64,000 nucleotides of DNA from Spirochaetota bacterium (GTDB taxonomy: Bacteria; Spirochaetota; JAAYUW01; JAOAHJ01), in NCBI GenBank assembly GCA_026415295.1, contig JAOAHJ010000023.1, forward strand, positions 152,861-216,860, given 5' to 3'. Made by a program: the position numbers and the translations under genes. Of the stretch, positions 1 through 8,875 are shown piece by piece. Position 1 is the first letter of the stretch. Every line of letters begins with the position of its first letter. The notes beneath the pieces were generated by a model. That model made no database searches. It had not been told where the DNA came from and worked only from the letters and a program-made list of their open reading frames with translations.

Positions 1-148
1 ATTTAATTACAGCAATATCCTTATCTATTGAATCTATTATCTTCAATGCTGCTTCTTCATCTCCACCAGTAAAAATTAGTAAAAGTTTTGCAAATTTTTT
101 GTCTATATTTCTCTTATTAACCAGTGAATCAATCTTTGATTCCTCCAT
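1..148 (-). CDS. Unknown protein, N-terminal 49 residues only (cut by window edge)
   Basis: An open frame starts at the ATG at 148-146 and runs off the window at base 1. The start follows a ribosome binding site (AGAGGA) and lies one base after the stop codon of the upstream gene, so the two are almost certainly co-transcribed in the flhG operon. The visible peptide begins MEESKIDSLVNKRN and contains the stretch LLLIFTGGDEEAAL. It is hydrophilic with one short hydrophobic patch and no signal peptide. I do not recognise the family. In other spirochaetes this position downstream of flhG holds small conserved proteins before the flagellar sigma factor, so a motility-linked role is possible but is inferred from position only. 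Confidence 0.6.
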   Translation of the reverse strand, partial: MEESKIDSLVNKRNIDKKFAKLLLIFTGGDEEAALKIIDSIDKDIAVIK

Positions 149-149
149 A

Positions 150-917
150 TTAATCCTCTTTGTCCTCCATCATCATATTTTTAATAACCTTTGCAATTTT
201 CTCTGGTTTATTTTCTATTTTCTTTTTATTTTTTAAATAAATATAATCCTGATCAATAGATTCTATATCACTATTAACAATAGAAGAAGAGGAAGTAGAA
301 CTTATTAATGTTTTTTCTGAATCACCAATAGATACCTCCTTTAAATCATCATCAGAATGGATAATTTTTGGTTCATTTAAATTAATATTATTATCTATTA
401 TTACTTTATTTTCTTTAACTTCCCCCTCAAGTGAAGTTATTTCATCTTTATCAGGAAAATTTTTATATTCAAAAGATCTGAAATTATTAGATTCATCAAT
501 AATATCTTCTTGATTTTCTTGTTTCTCCAAACTACTAAAAATTGAAGAATAATTTATATCTTCTTCTTCTTCTTTAACATCTTCCTCTAATTTGCTTTTC
601 TCAACAATATCTTCCTTATCTATCTTATTGTCTTCAAAATTACTTCTCAAGTAATCTTCAAAATTTAAGTTAGAATTTTCTGGATTTTCCTCCTTCTTTT
701 TAATATTTATAGCTACATTATTATCAAATGTATCAATAGATATATTTTTATCAATAAAAATAGCTAGAATTATACCAAAAATAGACATTATTATTGTTGA
801 AAATATTGTTCTAATAATAAGTTTAATAAAAGAAACTCCTACAATTAAAGAAGGGAAGAAACTAAAAATAAATCCTATTGTTGTAAAAAATATTATTATA
901 TAAATTGTTTTTTTCAT
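150..917 (-). CDS. Unknown membrane protein with acidic tail, downstream of flhG
   Basis: This is a 255-residue protein. Residues about 4-26 and 30-55 form two hydrophobic segments, so it should be anchored in the inner membrane by an N-terminal hairpin. The remainder (about 60-255) is highly charged, with acidic Glu/Asp runs such as KEEEEDINYSS and a Ser-rich stretch near residue 205, and looks disordered. No catalytic motif or known domain is visible. It follows flhG by 177 bp and precedes an unknown gene by one base. A flagellar-operon accessory protein is the natural guess, based on neighbourhood only. The biased composition means homologues may be hard to find by sequence alone. Confidence 0.7.
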   Translation of the reverse strand: MKKTIYIIIFFTTIGFIFSFFPSLIVGVSFIKLIIRTIFSTIIMSIFGIILAIFIDKNISIDTFDNNVAINIKKKEENPENSNLNFEDYLRSNFEDNKIDKEDIVEKSKLEEDVKEEEEDINYSSIFSSLEKQENQEDIIDESNNFRSFEYKNFPDKDEITSLEGEVKENKVIIDNNINLNEPKIIHSDDDLKEVSIGDSEKTLISSTSSSSIVNSDIESIDQDYIYLKNKKKIENKPEKIAKVIKNMMMEDKED

Positions 918-1013
918 AATTCTTTTATAAAACTAAATATTTATTTATTTTCTATAATTTTAAAATAAAAAATAAAAAATTAAACATTTTTATATTTTTT
1001 TTATTTAAATAAA

Positions 1014-1044
1014 TTACCGTATGGCAAAATTAATAGCAGGTTTA
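1014..1044 (-). promoter_or_regulatory. Possible sigma-28-like promoter upstream of the 255-residue gene
   Basis: Read on the minus strand, TAAA (1044-1041) is followed after exactly 15 bases by GCCATACG. The FliA (sigma-28) consensus is TAAA-N15-GCCGATAA. The -35 element and the first three -10 bases match and the rest of the -10 does not. It lies about 100 bp before the start of the 255-residue membrane gene, in the only GC-bearing patch of that spacer. This is a weak candidate. Confidence 0.2.
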
Positions 1045-1094
1045 AATTTTTCAAAAATTAAAATTAAATTTTTTTATTAATAATTATTATAGAT

Positions 1095-1952
1095 TTAACT
1101 TACATTTGAATAATTAAAAAATTTTTTTATAAATCCTACAATCCCTTTACCTTCAACATTATTTATATGTTCCAGTTGAGAAACAACATGATATATAGAA
1201 AGGGAAGCTTTTGATTTAGGATTAAGAACAAGAAATGGTTTTTGCAGTTTTACAGCTTTTTCAACAATTTCATCATCCATAATGTAACCTAAATTTTCAA
1301 CTTTTATCGATAAGAATTGAAAAGCAATATTTATAATTCTTTCTGCAACTTTTTTCCCTTCTGCTATAGTTTTACATTTATTTATTACAAGCTTAATTAC
1401 TATATCTTTATCGAGAGCATATATAGATTTTATAATACCATAAGCATCAGTAATAGCAGTTGTTTCTGGTGTTGTTACTATTATTGTTTCATCTGAAGCA
1501 ACTATAAAAGATAAAACATTATTAGAAACACCAGCACCTGTATCAATTATTATTATATCAGCAAAGTTAAGTTCTGATAGTGATTCTATAAAATTTTCTC
1601 TTTCATCATCAGGAAGATTTGCAAGTTCTGAAAAACCAGAAGCACCAGCAATTATTTTTATCCCATATTTCGTATCAAGAACTATCTCTTTCATTGTCTT
1701 TTTTCTTTTTACAACATGGTAAAGGTTATATTTTGGTATTATTCCAAGTATTACATTAACATTTGCAAGACCAAGATCAGCATCCATCACCAGAACATTT
1801 TTCCCATATTGAGCATAAGCTATAGCCAAGTTAACAGCAAAATTAGTTTTGCCAACACCACCTTTTCCAGAAGCTACAGTAATAATCTTAGTTTTACCCT
1901 TCTTTTCTTTTTCTTCCATTACTTTTCTTAATTTTTCAGCTTGATCAATCAT
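1095..1952 (-). CDS. flhG: FlhG, MinD-type ATPase controlling flagellar number and placement
   Basis: FlhG (YlxH) is a ParA/MinD-family ATPase that works with the GTPase FlhF to set the site and number of flagella at the membrane. The 285-residue product has the deviant Walker A motif SGKGGVGKT (28-36), a Walker A' region VLVMDADLGLANVN and a Walker B IIIIDTGAG. Its N-terminus MIDQAEKLRK matches the DQAxxLR helix that stimulates FlhF GTPase in characterised FlhG proteins. This supports the ATG at 1952, which has a strong GGGGGAAAGGA ribosome binding site, over a TTG 18 codons upstream. The start overlaps the end of flhF by 8 bases, indicating translational coupling. Confidence 0.93.
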   Translation of the reverse strand: MIDQAEKLRKVMEEKEKKGKTKIITVASGKGGVGKTNFAVNLAIAYAQYGKNVLVMDADLGLANVNVILGIIPKYNLYHVVKRKKTMKEIVLDTKYGIKIIAGASGFSELANLPDDERENFIESLSELNFADIIIIDTGAGVSNNVLSFIVASDETIIVTTPETTAITDAYGIIKSIYALDKDIVIKLVINKCKTIAEGKKVAERIINIAFQFLSIKVENLGYIMDDEIVEKAVKLQKPFLVLNPKSKASLSIYHVVSQLEHINNVEGKGIVGFIKKFFNYSNVS

Positions 1953-3294
1953 AAATCCTTTCCCCCTGAAATAAAATATCCATAATTTTCTTTTTATCAG
2001 GAACAATTAATGTTTCCAATATATCTTGTCCATTTGTTAAAAAAGAAATAGGCAAATTAAATTTCCACAATGCAGAAACAACTTGCCCTAATGTATTTGT
2101 TTCATCAAGTTTTGTAACAATTATCGAATCATAATTTATAAATTTAAATCTTTCTATTATATCTATAATATCGGAATATTTTGTTGTTGCAGAAATAGTT
2201 AAAAATATTTTTAATTTCTTTTTTTTAATATCAAGTCTATCTTTAATAATTGCAAGGTGATGATTATCCTTTTGAGAAGTTCCGAGTGTATCAACAAAAA
2301 TTAAATCTGTATCATCAACTATATTTTTTATTAAGTCATCTTTATTCCTTATTATTTCGCATTTTGTTTTTAAAATCTCAGCATAATTGTTTAAATGATC
2401 AACAGCTCCTATTTTATATTGATCAATAGTTAAAAATTTTATGTTCATATCCTTATAAACTCTATACTGAGAAGCTAATTTTACAAGAGTTGTCGTTTTT
2501 CCCACACCAGTAGGACCTATTAAAACAATTACATCTCCTTTTTCAAAAGTATTACAACAAATATTAATGTTGTTTTCAATTTCTTCATACACTTTACTTT
2601 TTATCACTTCAATAGATTGTGATTCATTAAAAGAAAGAGAATTTCTAAACTTCTCTTTTAAATGATTAATATAATCTTTTGAAAAATCAAAATTAGAAAG
2701 AGAATCACAAAATTTATCAATTAATGAAACTCCTTTTTCTTCTAATAAATTAATTTTATTAGTATTTTGAATAATCATTTGAATCTTATTTTCTATATCA
2801 TTTAATTTTAAGCTAAAAAAATCTTTTAATTCGTTTACTTTTATATCATTTTGATATGTATTCAATATTGAAGATTTATTATCATAAGTGTTAATATTAT
2901 TATTTAATAATTTAGATTTCTCTTCTATTATATTTTTTACATGTTTATAAAGAATAAGCTTTTGAGATATATTATCTTTATTCTGAGTATATTTAGAATT
3001 TATTTTACTAGTATTTTTATCTTCTTCTTTAATCTCTTTTTCATTTACTTCTTCAAATAAGCTATTTTGAGAATCATTTATAGCTGCTTTTTTTCTTTTA
3101 TAATATCCCCTATTTATTGATTTATTATAAACTTCATCCTCAATACCAACAACAACTGAAAAATATTTTTTCTTCTTTAAAAGCCCTTTCTCTTTTTGTT
3201 CAACATTTAATATTAAAACCTCATCACCATATTGAGTTTTTAAAGTATTTTGAATCTTTTTTAAATCCTCTCCTTCAAAAGTTAAGTATCTCAT
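1945..3294 (-). CDS. flhF: FlhF, SRP-type GTPase for flagellar placement
   Basis: FlhF is the third SRP GTPase and guides assembly of the flagellar base at its correct site. The 449-residue protein has the usual long, poorly conserved and charged N-terminal B domain (about 1-200), then an N-G GTPase. Visible motifs are the P-loop GPTGVGKTT (260-268), DQYKIGAVDHL (291-301, the DTYRIGA element), DTLG (335-338, where DTAG is usual) and TKLDETNTLG. The start is an ATG with a GAGG ribosome binding site. It lies 140 bp after flhA and overlaps flhG, whose N-terminus carries the expected FlhF-activating motif. In spirochaetes FlhF is needed for polar periplasmic flagella. Confidence 0.95.
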   Translation of the reverse strand: MRYLTFEGEDLKKIQNTLKTQYGDEVLILNVEQKEKGLLKKKKYFSVVVGIEDEVYNKSINRGYYKRKKAAINDSQNSLFEEVNEKEIKEEDKNTSKINSKYTQNKDNISQKLILYKHVKNIIEEKSKLLNNNINTYDNKSSILNTYQNDIKVNELKDFFSLKLNDIENKIQMIIQNTNKINLLEEKGVSLIDKFCDSLSNFDFSKDYINHLKEKFRNSLSFNESQSIEVIKSKVYEEIENNINICCNTFEKGDVIVLIGPTGVGKTTTLVKLASQYRVYKDMNIKFLTIDQYKIGAVDHLNNYAEILKTKCEIIRNKDDLIKNIVDDTDLIFVDTLGTSQKDNHHLAIIKDRLDIKKKKLKIFLTISATTKYSDIIDIIERFKFINYDSIIVTKLDETNTLGQVVSALWKFNLPISFLTNGQDILETLIVPDKKKIMDILFQGERIYD

Positions 3295-3434
3295 AAAAAC
3301 CTCATTTCATAAGTTATTAAGCCTGTTTTAATAAAGTAATTAACTCTTTTACACTCTTTTAAAATCAATAATGATAAATTTATATATTAATTATTTTTTA
3401 TATTTTTTATAATATTACATTATTTTAATTTTTC

Positions 3435-5504
3435 TCAATCTATTTTTATAACATCAATAACTTCAATTTTATAATTTTTTGATAACTCATCAAAAGATAA
3501 AAAAACTGCTTTAGGAATAATAGAAGAAAAGAGATTTCTTAAATGTCTTCTTAATCTATTAGATACAACAACAATAAAATATTCATATCCTTTCTTATAT
3601 ACTTCTGCTTCTTTCTCAACAAAAACATTTATCAATTTGTTTAAATATTCTGGATTTATTGAAGTTACACCTGTTTTATCAATCTTTTCAAACTCTGAAG
3701 CAAGATAATTTTCAAGCTTTGCATCAAGTTGAACTATATATAAATATCCTTTAGAATCAGCATATTTTGCACATATTTGATTTTTAAGTTTTTGCCTTAT
3801 AAATTCTACAATAATATCCGGATTATGGAAATAAGAAGTATTATCAGATATTGTTTCAAAAATTGTAGTTATATTTCTAATAGATACTTTCTCAAGAAGT
3901 AATTTCTGTAAAATTTTCTGAATTACACCATAGTATTTTTTATCATCTATTTCAGAAACCAAAGTAGGATACATTTCTTTTACTGAATCAATAATTTTTT
4001 TAACTTCTTCTCTTCCCAACAAAGAATCAACATTTTGAATTATTACTTCAGTTAAATGAGTTATAATAACTGTTGAGCTATCTATAACAGTATATCCAAG
4101 AGATTCTGCATAATTTTTATCTTTAGGATCTATCCAAATAGAAGGAAGTCCATAAGCTGGTTCTGCTATTATCTTGCCTTCAATTTGTTCACTTACAGTT
4201 CCAGGATTAATAGCAAGAAGTTTATCAGGGTATACTTCAAAAGTTGCTGCTTCTACACCATTAATCTTAATCATATATTGATTTGGATCTAGTTTTAAAG
4301 AATCTCTAACAGAAATTGTAGGAACAATCATACCATAATCATAAGCAATTTGCTTCCTTACATTTACTATTCTATCAAAAAGATCTCCACCTTGAGATTT
4401 ATCAACAAGAGGTATTAAGGAATAACCAATTTCTAAAGCAATTGGGTCAACAGGAATTATTCTATCAATGGTTGTTGGCTTCTCTTTCTCTTTTTCTTTT
4501 TCCTCTTTTTCTTTAATAGAAACAGCTTCCTCTTTTTTACCTAAAAAATATGCAAATGCCCCAAACATCAATGCAAGCAATAATACTGCTAACTTTGGAA
4601 ATCCAGGCAAAAAAGCAAAAAATAGCATAATTCCACTTATTATCCATAATGGCTTATATTGTTTTTTAATCTGATCAAAAAAGTCAATACCCAAGGTATT
4701 ATTCGCAGACGATCTTGTCATAATGATTCCAGCAGCAGTTGAGTTTAAAATAGATGGAATTTGAGAAACAAGTCCATCACCAACAGTAAAAAGAAGAAAT
4801 GTATTAACAGCAGATGTAATATCCATATTAAATTTAAATATTCCAATTAAAATTCCTCCAATAGAGTTAATAAAAGTTATCAAAATACCAACAATAACAT
4901 CTCCAGAAATAAATTTAGAAGCACCATCCATATCACCATAAAAATCAGCTTCTCTTTGTAACTCTAGCCTTCTTCTTATAGCTTCTTGCTCTGTTATTAT
5001 CCCAGCAGCTAGATCAGAATCGATTGACATCTGTTTACCAGGAAGAGAATCAAGAGCAAATCTTGCAGCTACTTCTGATACCCTTGTGGTTCCTTTTGTA
5101 ATAACAATATATTGAACAGCTATCAATATAATGAATATAATAATTCCTACAATGTAATTACCAGCAACTACAAAATTACCAAAACTTTTAACAAGTTGAC
5201 CATTAAATTGGGGACCTTTTATCAAAATAAGTCTTGTTGATGAAACATTTATAGCTAATCTAAAAAGAGTCAAAATAAGTAAAAGTGATGGAAAAATAGA
5301 TAAATCAAGTGGACTTTTCGAAAATATAACCAAAATCATTACTAAAAGACCTGTTGAAATAGATAAACTCATCATAAAATCAAGGACAAAACCACTTACT
5401 GGAATAATCAACATCATTATAGTCACTATCACAAATATAACTATTATTAAATCTGGAGATTTGGCAAAGCGAGCTATATTTGCAATTTTAAAAGTATCTG
5501 CCAT
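3435..5504 (-). CDS. flhA: FlhA, flagellar type III export gate protein
   Basis: FlhA forms the nonameric export gate that uses proton-motive force and docks chaperone-substrate complexes through its cytoplasmic ring. At 689 residues it has the normal family length. The first 330 residues carry about eight hydrophobic segments, with the FHIPEP-family signature in RLAINVSSTRLILIKG near residues 82-97. A charged linker (KEKEEKEKEKEKPT) leads into the cytoplasmic domain, which begins RIIPVDPIALEIGYSLIPL. The ATG at 5504 has a GAAGGTAGG ribosome binding site. It sits 58 bp after flhB in the export-gate operon. Confidence 0.97.
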   Translation of the reverse strand: MADTFKIANIARFAKSPDLIIVIFVIVTIMMLIIPVSGFVLDFMMSLSISTGLLVMILVIFSKSPLDLSIFPSLLLILTLFRLAINVSSTRLILIKGPQFNGQLVKSFGNFVVAGNYIVGIIIFIILIAVQYIVITKGTTRVSEVAARFALDSLPGKQMSIDSDLAAGIITEQEAIRRRLELQREADFYGDMDGASKFISGDVIVGILITFINSIGGILIGIFKFNMDITSAVNTFLLFTVGDGLVSQIPSILNSTAAGIIMTRSSANNTLGIDFFDQIKKQYKPLWIISGIMLFFAFLPGFPKLAVLLLALMFGAFAYFLGKKEEAVSIKEKEEKEKEKEKPTTIDRIIPVDPIALEIGYSLIPLVDKSQGGDLFDRIVNVRKQIAYDYGMIVPTISVRDSLKLDPNQYMIKINGVEAATFEVYPDKLLAINPGTVSEQIEGKIIAEPAYGLPSIWIDPKDKNYAESLGYTVIDSSTVIITHLTEVIIQNVDSLLGREEVKKIIDSVKEMYPTLVSEIDDKKYYGVIQKILQKLLLEKVSIRNITTIFETISDNTSYFHNPDIIVEFIRQKLKNQICAKYADSKGYLYIVQLDAKLENYLASEFEKIDKTGVTSINPEYLNKLINVFVEKEAEVYKKGYEYFIVVVSNRLRRHLRNLFSSIIPKAVFLSFDELSKNYKIEVIDVIKID

Positions 5505-5562
5505 AATCCCTACCTTCTTTGATTATATTAAATAAATTATAAATTAATTTAATTAAGCTAAT

Positions 5563-6699
5563 TTATTCAAATATTTTACTAAAATTTTTACTTTTCTTTT
5601 CTTTATAAACAACTTCAAAAACTTTTACCATTATTTCATAAAGATCATAAGGAATATAGTCTCCAATATCAAGTCTCTTATATAACTCTCTAGCCAAAGG
5701 TTTATTTTCATAAATATAAATATCATACTCAATAGCTATCTCTTTGATTCTCTTCGCCCAAAGATCTTCTCCTTTAGCAACAACTTTAGGTGCTATATCT
5801 ATCCCATATTCGTACTTCAATGCAACCGCAATATGTGTTGGGTTTGTAATTACTACATCTGCAGTTTTAACTTCTTCGAGGGATTTTCTTTTCATTATTT
5901 CTCTTCTTCTTTTATTTCTTGCTTGTTTTATTTCAGGTCTTCCCTCTTGCTCATATATTTCCTGTTTTAGTTCATATCGAGACATTTTTAATGCTTCTAT
6001 ATACTCTCTTCTCTGAAAAAAATAATCAAGAATTGCTAAAATCAATATTATAACAGCTATTCTTAAAACTGTATCTCTCAAGATAATATAAAATAGTTCA
6101 AGAGTTGTCTGAATGCTATTCTGAGAAGATTGGAGTATCTTAAAGATAGAAGAATTCATTATAGACAAAAATATAGCAAAAGAACCAAAAACAACTACAA
6201 AAGATTTTAAAAAATTTACAAAACCTCTTAAACCAAAAATTTGCTTAAAGTATCTGCTAAAATTTGGTAATATTTTTTTTAAATCAGGAACAATTGCCTT
6301 AGGAAAAAAGAAAAATCCCACTTGGAAATAATTGGAAAGTATTGCTAAAATAATAGAAATTAAAGCAAAAGGTCCAAAAAAATATAAGCTTCTAATAAGA
6401 CCAAACTTAAATAAAGCTCCAAAATTTCCAATGGTTATCTCTACATTTTCTTGAAGATAATAATAAAAAATATCTAAAATGTACTTTCCACTCCATTTTA
6501 TTAAATAAATTAGAGATATAAGAGTCCCAAATGTCACAAAAAAAGAAACAATATCCTGTGACTTTAATATTAATCCTTCCTCTTCTCGAGCTTTTCTCTT
6601 TTTAAACTCTGTTGGAAGTTCTGTTCTACCTTCATCCTCTGCAGCAAAAAATTGAAGATCAAATTTATAAATATAATTTATCCTAACAATTTCATCCAT
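5563..6699 (-). CDS. flhB: FlhB, flagellar export switch protein
   Basis: FlhB controls the change of export specificity from rod/hook to filament substrates by self-cleavage. The protein has 378 residues. The N-terminus contains the family stretch DLQFFAAEDEGRTELPTE, followed by four membrane segments (about 50-225). The cytoplasmic domain has the autocleavage motif NPTH at 286-289, with cleavage expected between N286 and P287. The C-terminal part ENKPLARELYKR is typical of the family. The reading frame overlaps the end of fliR by 22 bases, so translation is probably coupled. All key residues are present. Confidence 0.97.
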   Translation of the reverse strand: MDEIVRINYIYKFDLQFFAAEDEGRTELPTEFKKRKAREEEGLILKSQDIVSFFVTFGTLISLIYLIKWSGKYILDIFYYYLQENVEITIGNFGALFKFGLIRSLYFFGPFALISIILAILSNYFQVGFFFFPKAIVPDLKKILPNFSRYFKQIFGLRGFVNFLKSFVVVFGSFAIFLSIMNSSIFKILQSSQNSIQTTLELFYIILRDTVLRIAVIILILAILDYFFQRREYIEALKMSRYELKQEIYEQEGRPEIKQARNKRRREIMKRKSLEEVKTADVVITNPTHIAVALKYEYGIDIAPKVVAKGEDLWAKRIKEIAIEYDIYIYENKPLARELYKRLDIGDYIPYDLYEIMVKVFEVVYKEKKSKNFSKIFE

Positions 6700-7460
6700 T
6701 TTATTATATTCTCAAATAAGTTATTAAATATATTTTTTGTTATTGAAAAGAAAAATGGAAGATACATAAAAATGAGTAAAAAACCAACTATTACAGAAAT
6801 ATCTAAACCAATACTAAAAACATTTATTCTTGGAGCAAATTTAGAAATTATTCCAAGAACAATATTTACAAGTAAAAGACATACCATAATAGGTATTGCA
6901 ATTTGTAATGCTATTAAAAAATATGTTAAAAAAAGTTCTTTAACATATGGAAAAATTTTTTCAACTTTTTGTGCAAAGTTAATTCTTCCAATATAATCAA
7001 ATGATCTATATAATACTAATGTGGTATATTGTAATCCATTCATAGCTATAAAAACAAGAGTTGATAATAAATTGTAAAGCTGACCTATAACAGGAGATTC
7101 AATTTCTGAAAGAGGATCAAGAACTTCTGAAATACCTAATCCCATTTGAAATGAAAAAAATTGTGCTGCTAATTGAAATGCACTGAATATTATATTTAAA
7201 AATAATCCAATTGAAATACCAATAAAAAATTCATTTAATAATAGCAAAAAATATTCATAAAAATCCTTTGGAATGGAAGGATAACCTTTACCAGTTACAA
7301 GATAAAATATAGATGCAGACATAAAAAAAACTAAAGTTAAAATAAACTCCCTTGGAACTAATGTTGAAGAGAATATTGGGCTTGATATTGTTATACCAAG
7401 TATTCTAATGAAAATAAGTAAAAAGACTGGAAAAATATCTCTAAAATAGAAAGGTACCAT
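6678..7460 (-). CDS. fliR: FliR, flagellar export gate protein
   Basis: FliR is a core integral membrane component that completes the FliP5-Q4-R1 export pore. The 260-residue length is normal. About six hydrophobic segments span most of the protein, and the family pattern is recognisable around residues 65-125 (FYEYFLLLLNEFFIGIS, then FQMGLGISEVLDP). It overlaps flhB by 22 bases downstream and follows fliQ by 46 bp. The start ATG at 7460 has no clear ribosome binding site, so it may depend on translation from fliQ. Confidence 0.95.
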   Translation of the reverse strand: MVPFYFRDIFPVFLLIFIRILGITISSPIFSSTLVPREFILTLVFFMSASIFYLVTGKGYPSIPKDFYEYFLLLLNEFFIGISIGLFLNIIFSAFQLAAQFFSFQMGLGISEVLDPLSEIESPVIGQLYNLLSTLVFIAMNGLQYTTLVLYRSFDYIGRINFAQKVEKIFPYVKELFLTYFLIALQIAIPIMVCLLLVNIVLGIISKFAPRINVFSIGLDISVIVGFLLIFMYLPFFFSITKNIFNNLFENIIKWMKLLG

Positions 7461-7506
7461 ATCTATATAATTCTATAAACTTTTATTTAATAATTTTATA
7501 ATAATA

Positions 7507-7776
7507 TTATTTTATCATTTGAGGAAGTAAATTAAATATATAAATTGTATAATCCATAAGTTTCTTCAATATCCATGGGCCCATAAATATTAAAATAGCA
7601 AAAACAGCAACCAGTTTTGGTACAAAAGTTAAAGTTTGTTCTTGTATCTGGGTTGTTGCTTGTAAAATAGAAATTATAAGACCTACAAGCATTGAAGCAA
7701 GCAAAATCGGTGCAGAAATAATCAATAAGTTATAAAGTGAAACTCTCATTACATCTAAAAAATTTCCCATTGTCAT
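7507..7776 (-). CDS. fliQ: FliQ, flagellar export gate protein
   Basis: FliQ is a small two-helix membrane protein, present as four copies in the flagellar export gate. The 89-residue product has two long hydrophobic segments (about 15-37 and 51-75). Between them is the family stretch QATTQIQEQTLTFVPK, which is nearly invariant in FliQ. An AGGA ribosome binding site favours the first ATG (7776) over a second ATG two codons later. It lies between fliP (82 bp gap) and fliR (46 bp gap). Confidence 0.95.
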   Translation of the reverse strand: MTMGNFLDVMRVSLYNLLIISAPILLASMLVGLIISILQATTQIQEQTLTFVPKLVAVFAILIFMGPWILKKLMDYTIYIFNLLPQMIK

Positions 7777-7858
7777 TTTATTTTCCTAAATTTTTTAATT
7801 TGTTCTTTTAATTAAAAATTATTTATCATCTTTAAATATTTTAATTAACAACTCAATC

Positions 7859-8713
7859 TTACATCCTAAAAGACTTAACAAGGTTTCCAATAAGAAGATC
7901 CCATCCATTAACAAGAACAAAAATAATTATCTTAAATGGTAATGATATCATAACGGGAGGAAGCATGATCATACCCATAGACATAAGAGTTGCAGAAACC
8001 ATCATATCAATAAGGACAAAAGGAATCATTATTAAGATTCCCATATTAAATGCAGTTTTTAATTCTGAAAGAATAAAAGCTGGAATAAGTATATATGTTG
8101 GTAAATCAGCAAAAGTTGCAGGAGGGCCCTTTTTTGTAATATTAAGGAAAAGTCTTATATCATCGATCCTTGTTTGATTAAACATAAATATTCTTAGGGG
8201 TTCAATTCCTTTATTATAGAATTCTTGGAGATTTATCTTGCCATTCATATATGGAATAATTGCATTATTATTTATCTGTTGAAATGTTGGCATCATTATC
8301 ATAAAAGTTAAAAAAAGGGCTAAACCAGCCATAACCTGCGATGGAGGCATCTGTTGAGTTCCTAACCCTCTTTTAAGAAAATCAAATACTATTATTAATC
8401 TAACATAAGAAGTTACAGAAATTATTATCGATGGAGCTAATGTTAACAGTGATACAAGAAGTAAAACTTCCAAAGAAAGAGCAACATCTCTGGGGGTTCT
8501 AGCTTGCCTTACATTTAAGTCAACAAAAGGGATTGGTATAGTACCTTCTTCTTGAGCATTTAAAGGAGAAAATATGGGCAAAATAATAAAAAATAAAATA
8601 AAAAAAGAAATTAAAAATGAAGAAGATTTAATAATTTTATTTATAAAAAATTTTAAGATAAGCAAAAGTTTATTTAATAAATAACAATGATTAAAAAGAT
8701 TTTTATTTTGCAT
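7859..8713 (-). CDS. fliP: FliP, flagellar export gate protein
   Basis: FliP forms the pentameric core of the export pore. The 284-residue product has a long N-terminal pre-region with a hydrophobic stretch (about 31-50) and a likely signal peptidase site after SPLNA (residue 53), as in other FliP proteins, which are unusual membrane proteins with a cleaved signal. The mature part shows FliP features: LAPSIIISVTSYVRLIIVF, the GTQQMPPSQVMAGLALFLT region, and a C-terminal stretch with MISLPFKIIIFVLVNGW. The first ATG has a strong AAGGGGAGGGGG ribosome binding site. It is the first flagellar gene of this cluster; fliM, fliN and fliO are not upstream. Confidence 0.95.
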   Translation of the reverse strand: MQNKNLFNHCYLLNKLLLILKFFINKIIKSSSFLISFFILFFIILPIFSPLNAQEEGTIPIPFVDLNVRQARTPRDVALSLEVLLLVSLLTLAPSIIISVTSYVRLIIVFDFLKRGLGTQQMPPSQVMAGLALFLTFMIMMPTFQQINNNAIIPYMNGKINLQEFYNKGIEPLRIFMFNQTRIDDIRLFLNITKKGPPATFADLPTYILIPAFILSELKTAFNMGILIMIPFVLIDMMVSATLMSMGMIMLPPVMISLPFKIIIFVLVNGWDLLIGNLVKSFRM

Positions 8714-8773
8714 CCCCCTCCCCTTAATATTAACAGAAAAATAGAATTAATTTGAAGATAGATATTCAATTAA

Positions 8774-8801
8774 AATTTATTTCTTTTTTTTAATTTGTCA
8801 A
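8774..8801 (-). promoter_or_regulatory. Candidate promoter for the fliP-flhG operon
   Basis: On the minus strand a perfect TTGACA (8801-8796) is followed after 16 bases by TAAATT (8779-8774), a 4/6 match to TATAAT. It lies about 60-90 bp before the fliP start, in the 162-bp spacer after the kinase gene. In DNA this AT-rich the -10 match carries little weight; the -35 is the better evidence. Confidence 0.3.
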
Positions 8802-8875
8802 TATTTTTTGTTAAAAATTGTTATTTTAGTATTATTAAAAAATAAAATTTATAAAAAATTTAATGATAGAAAATT

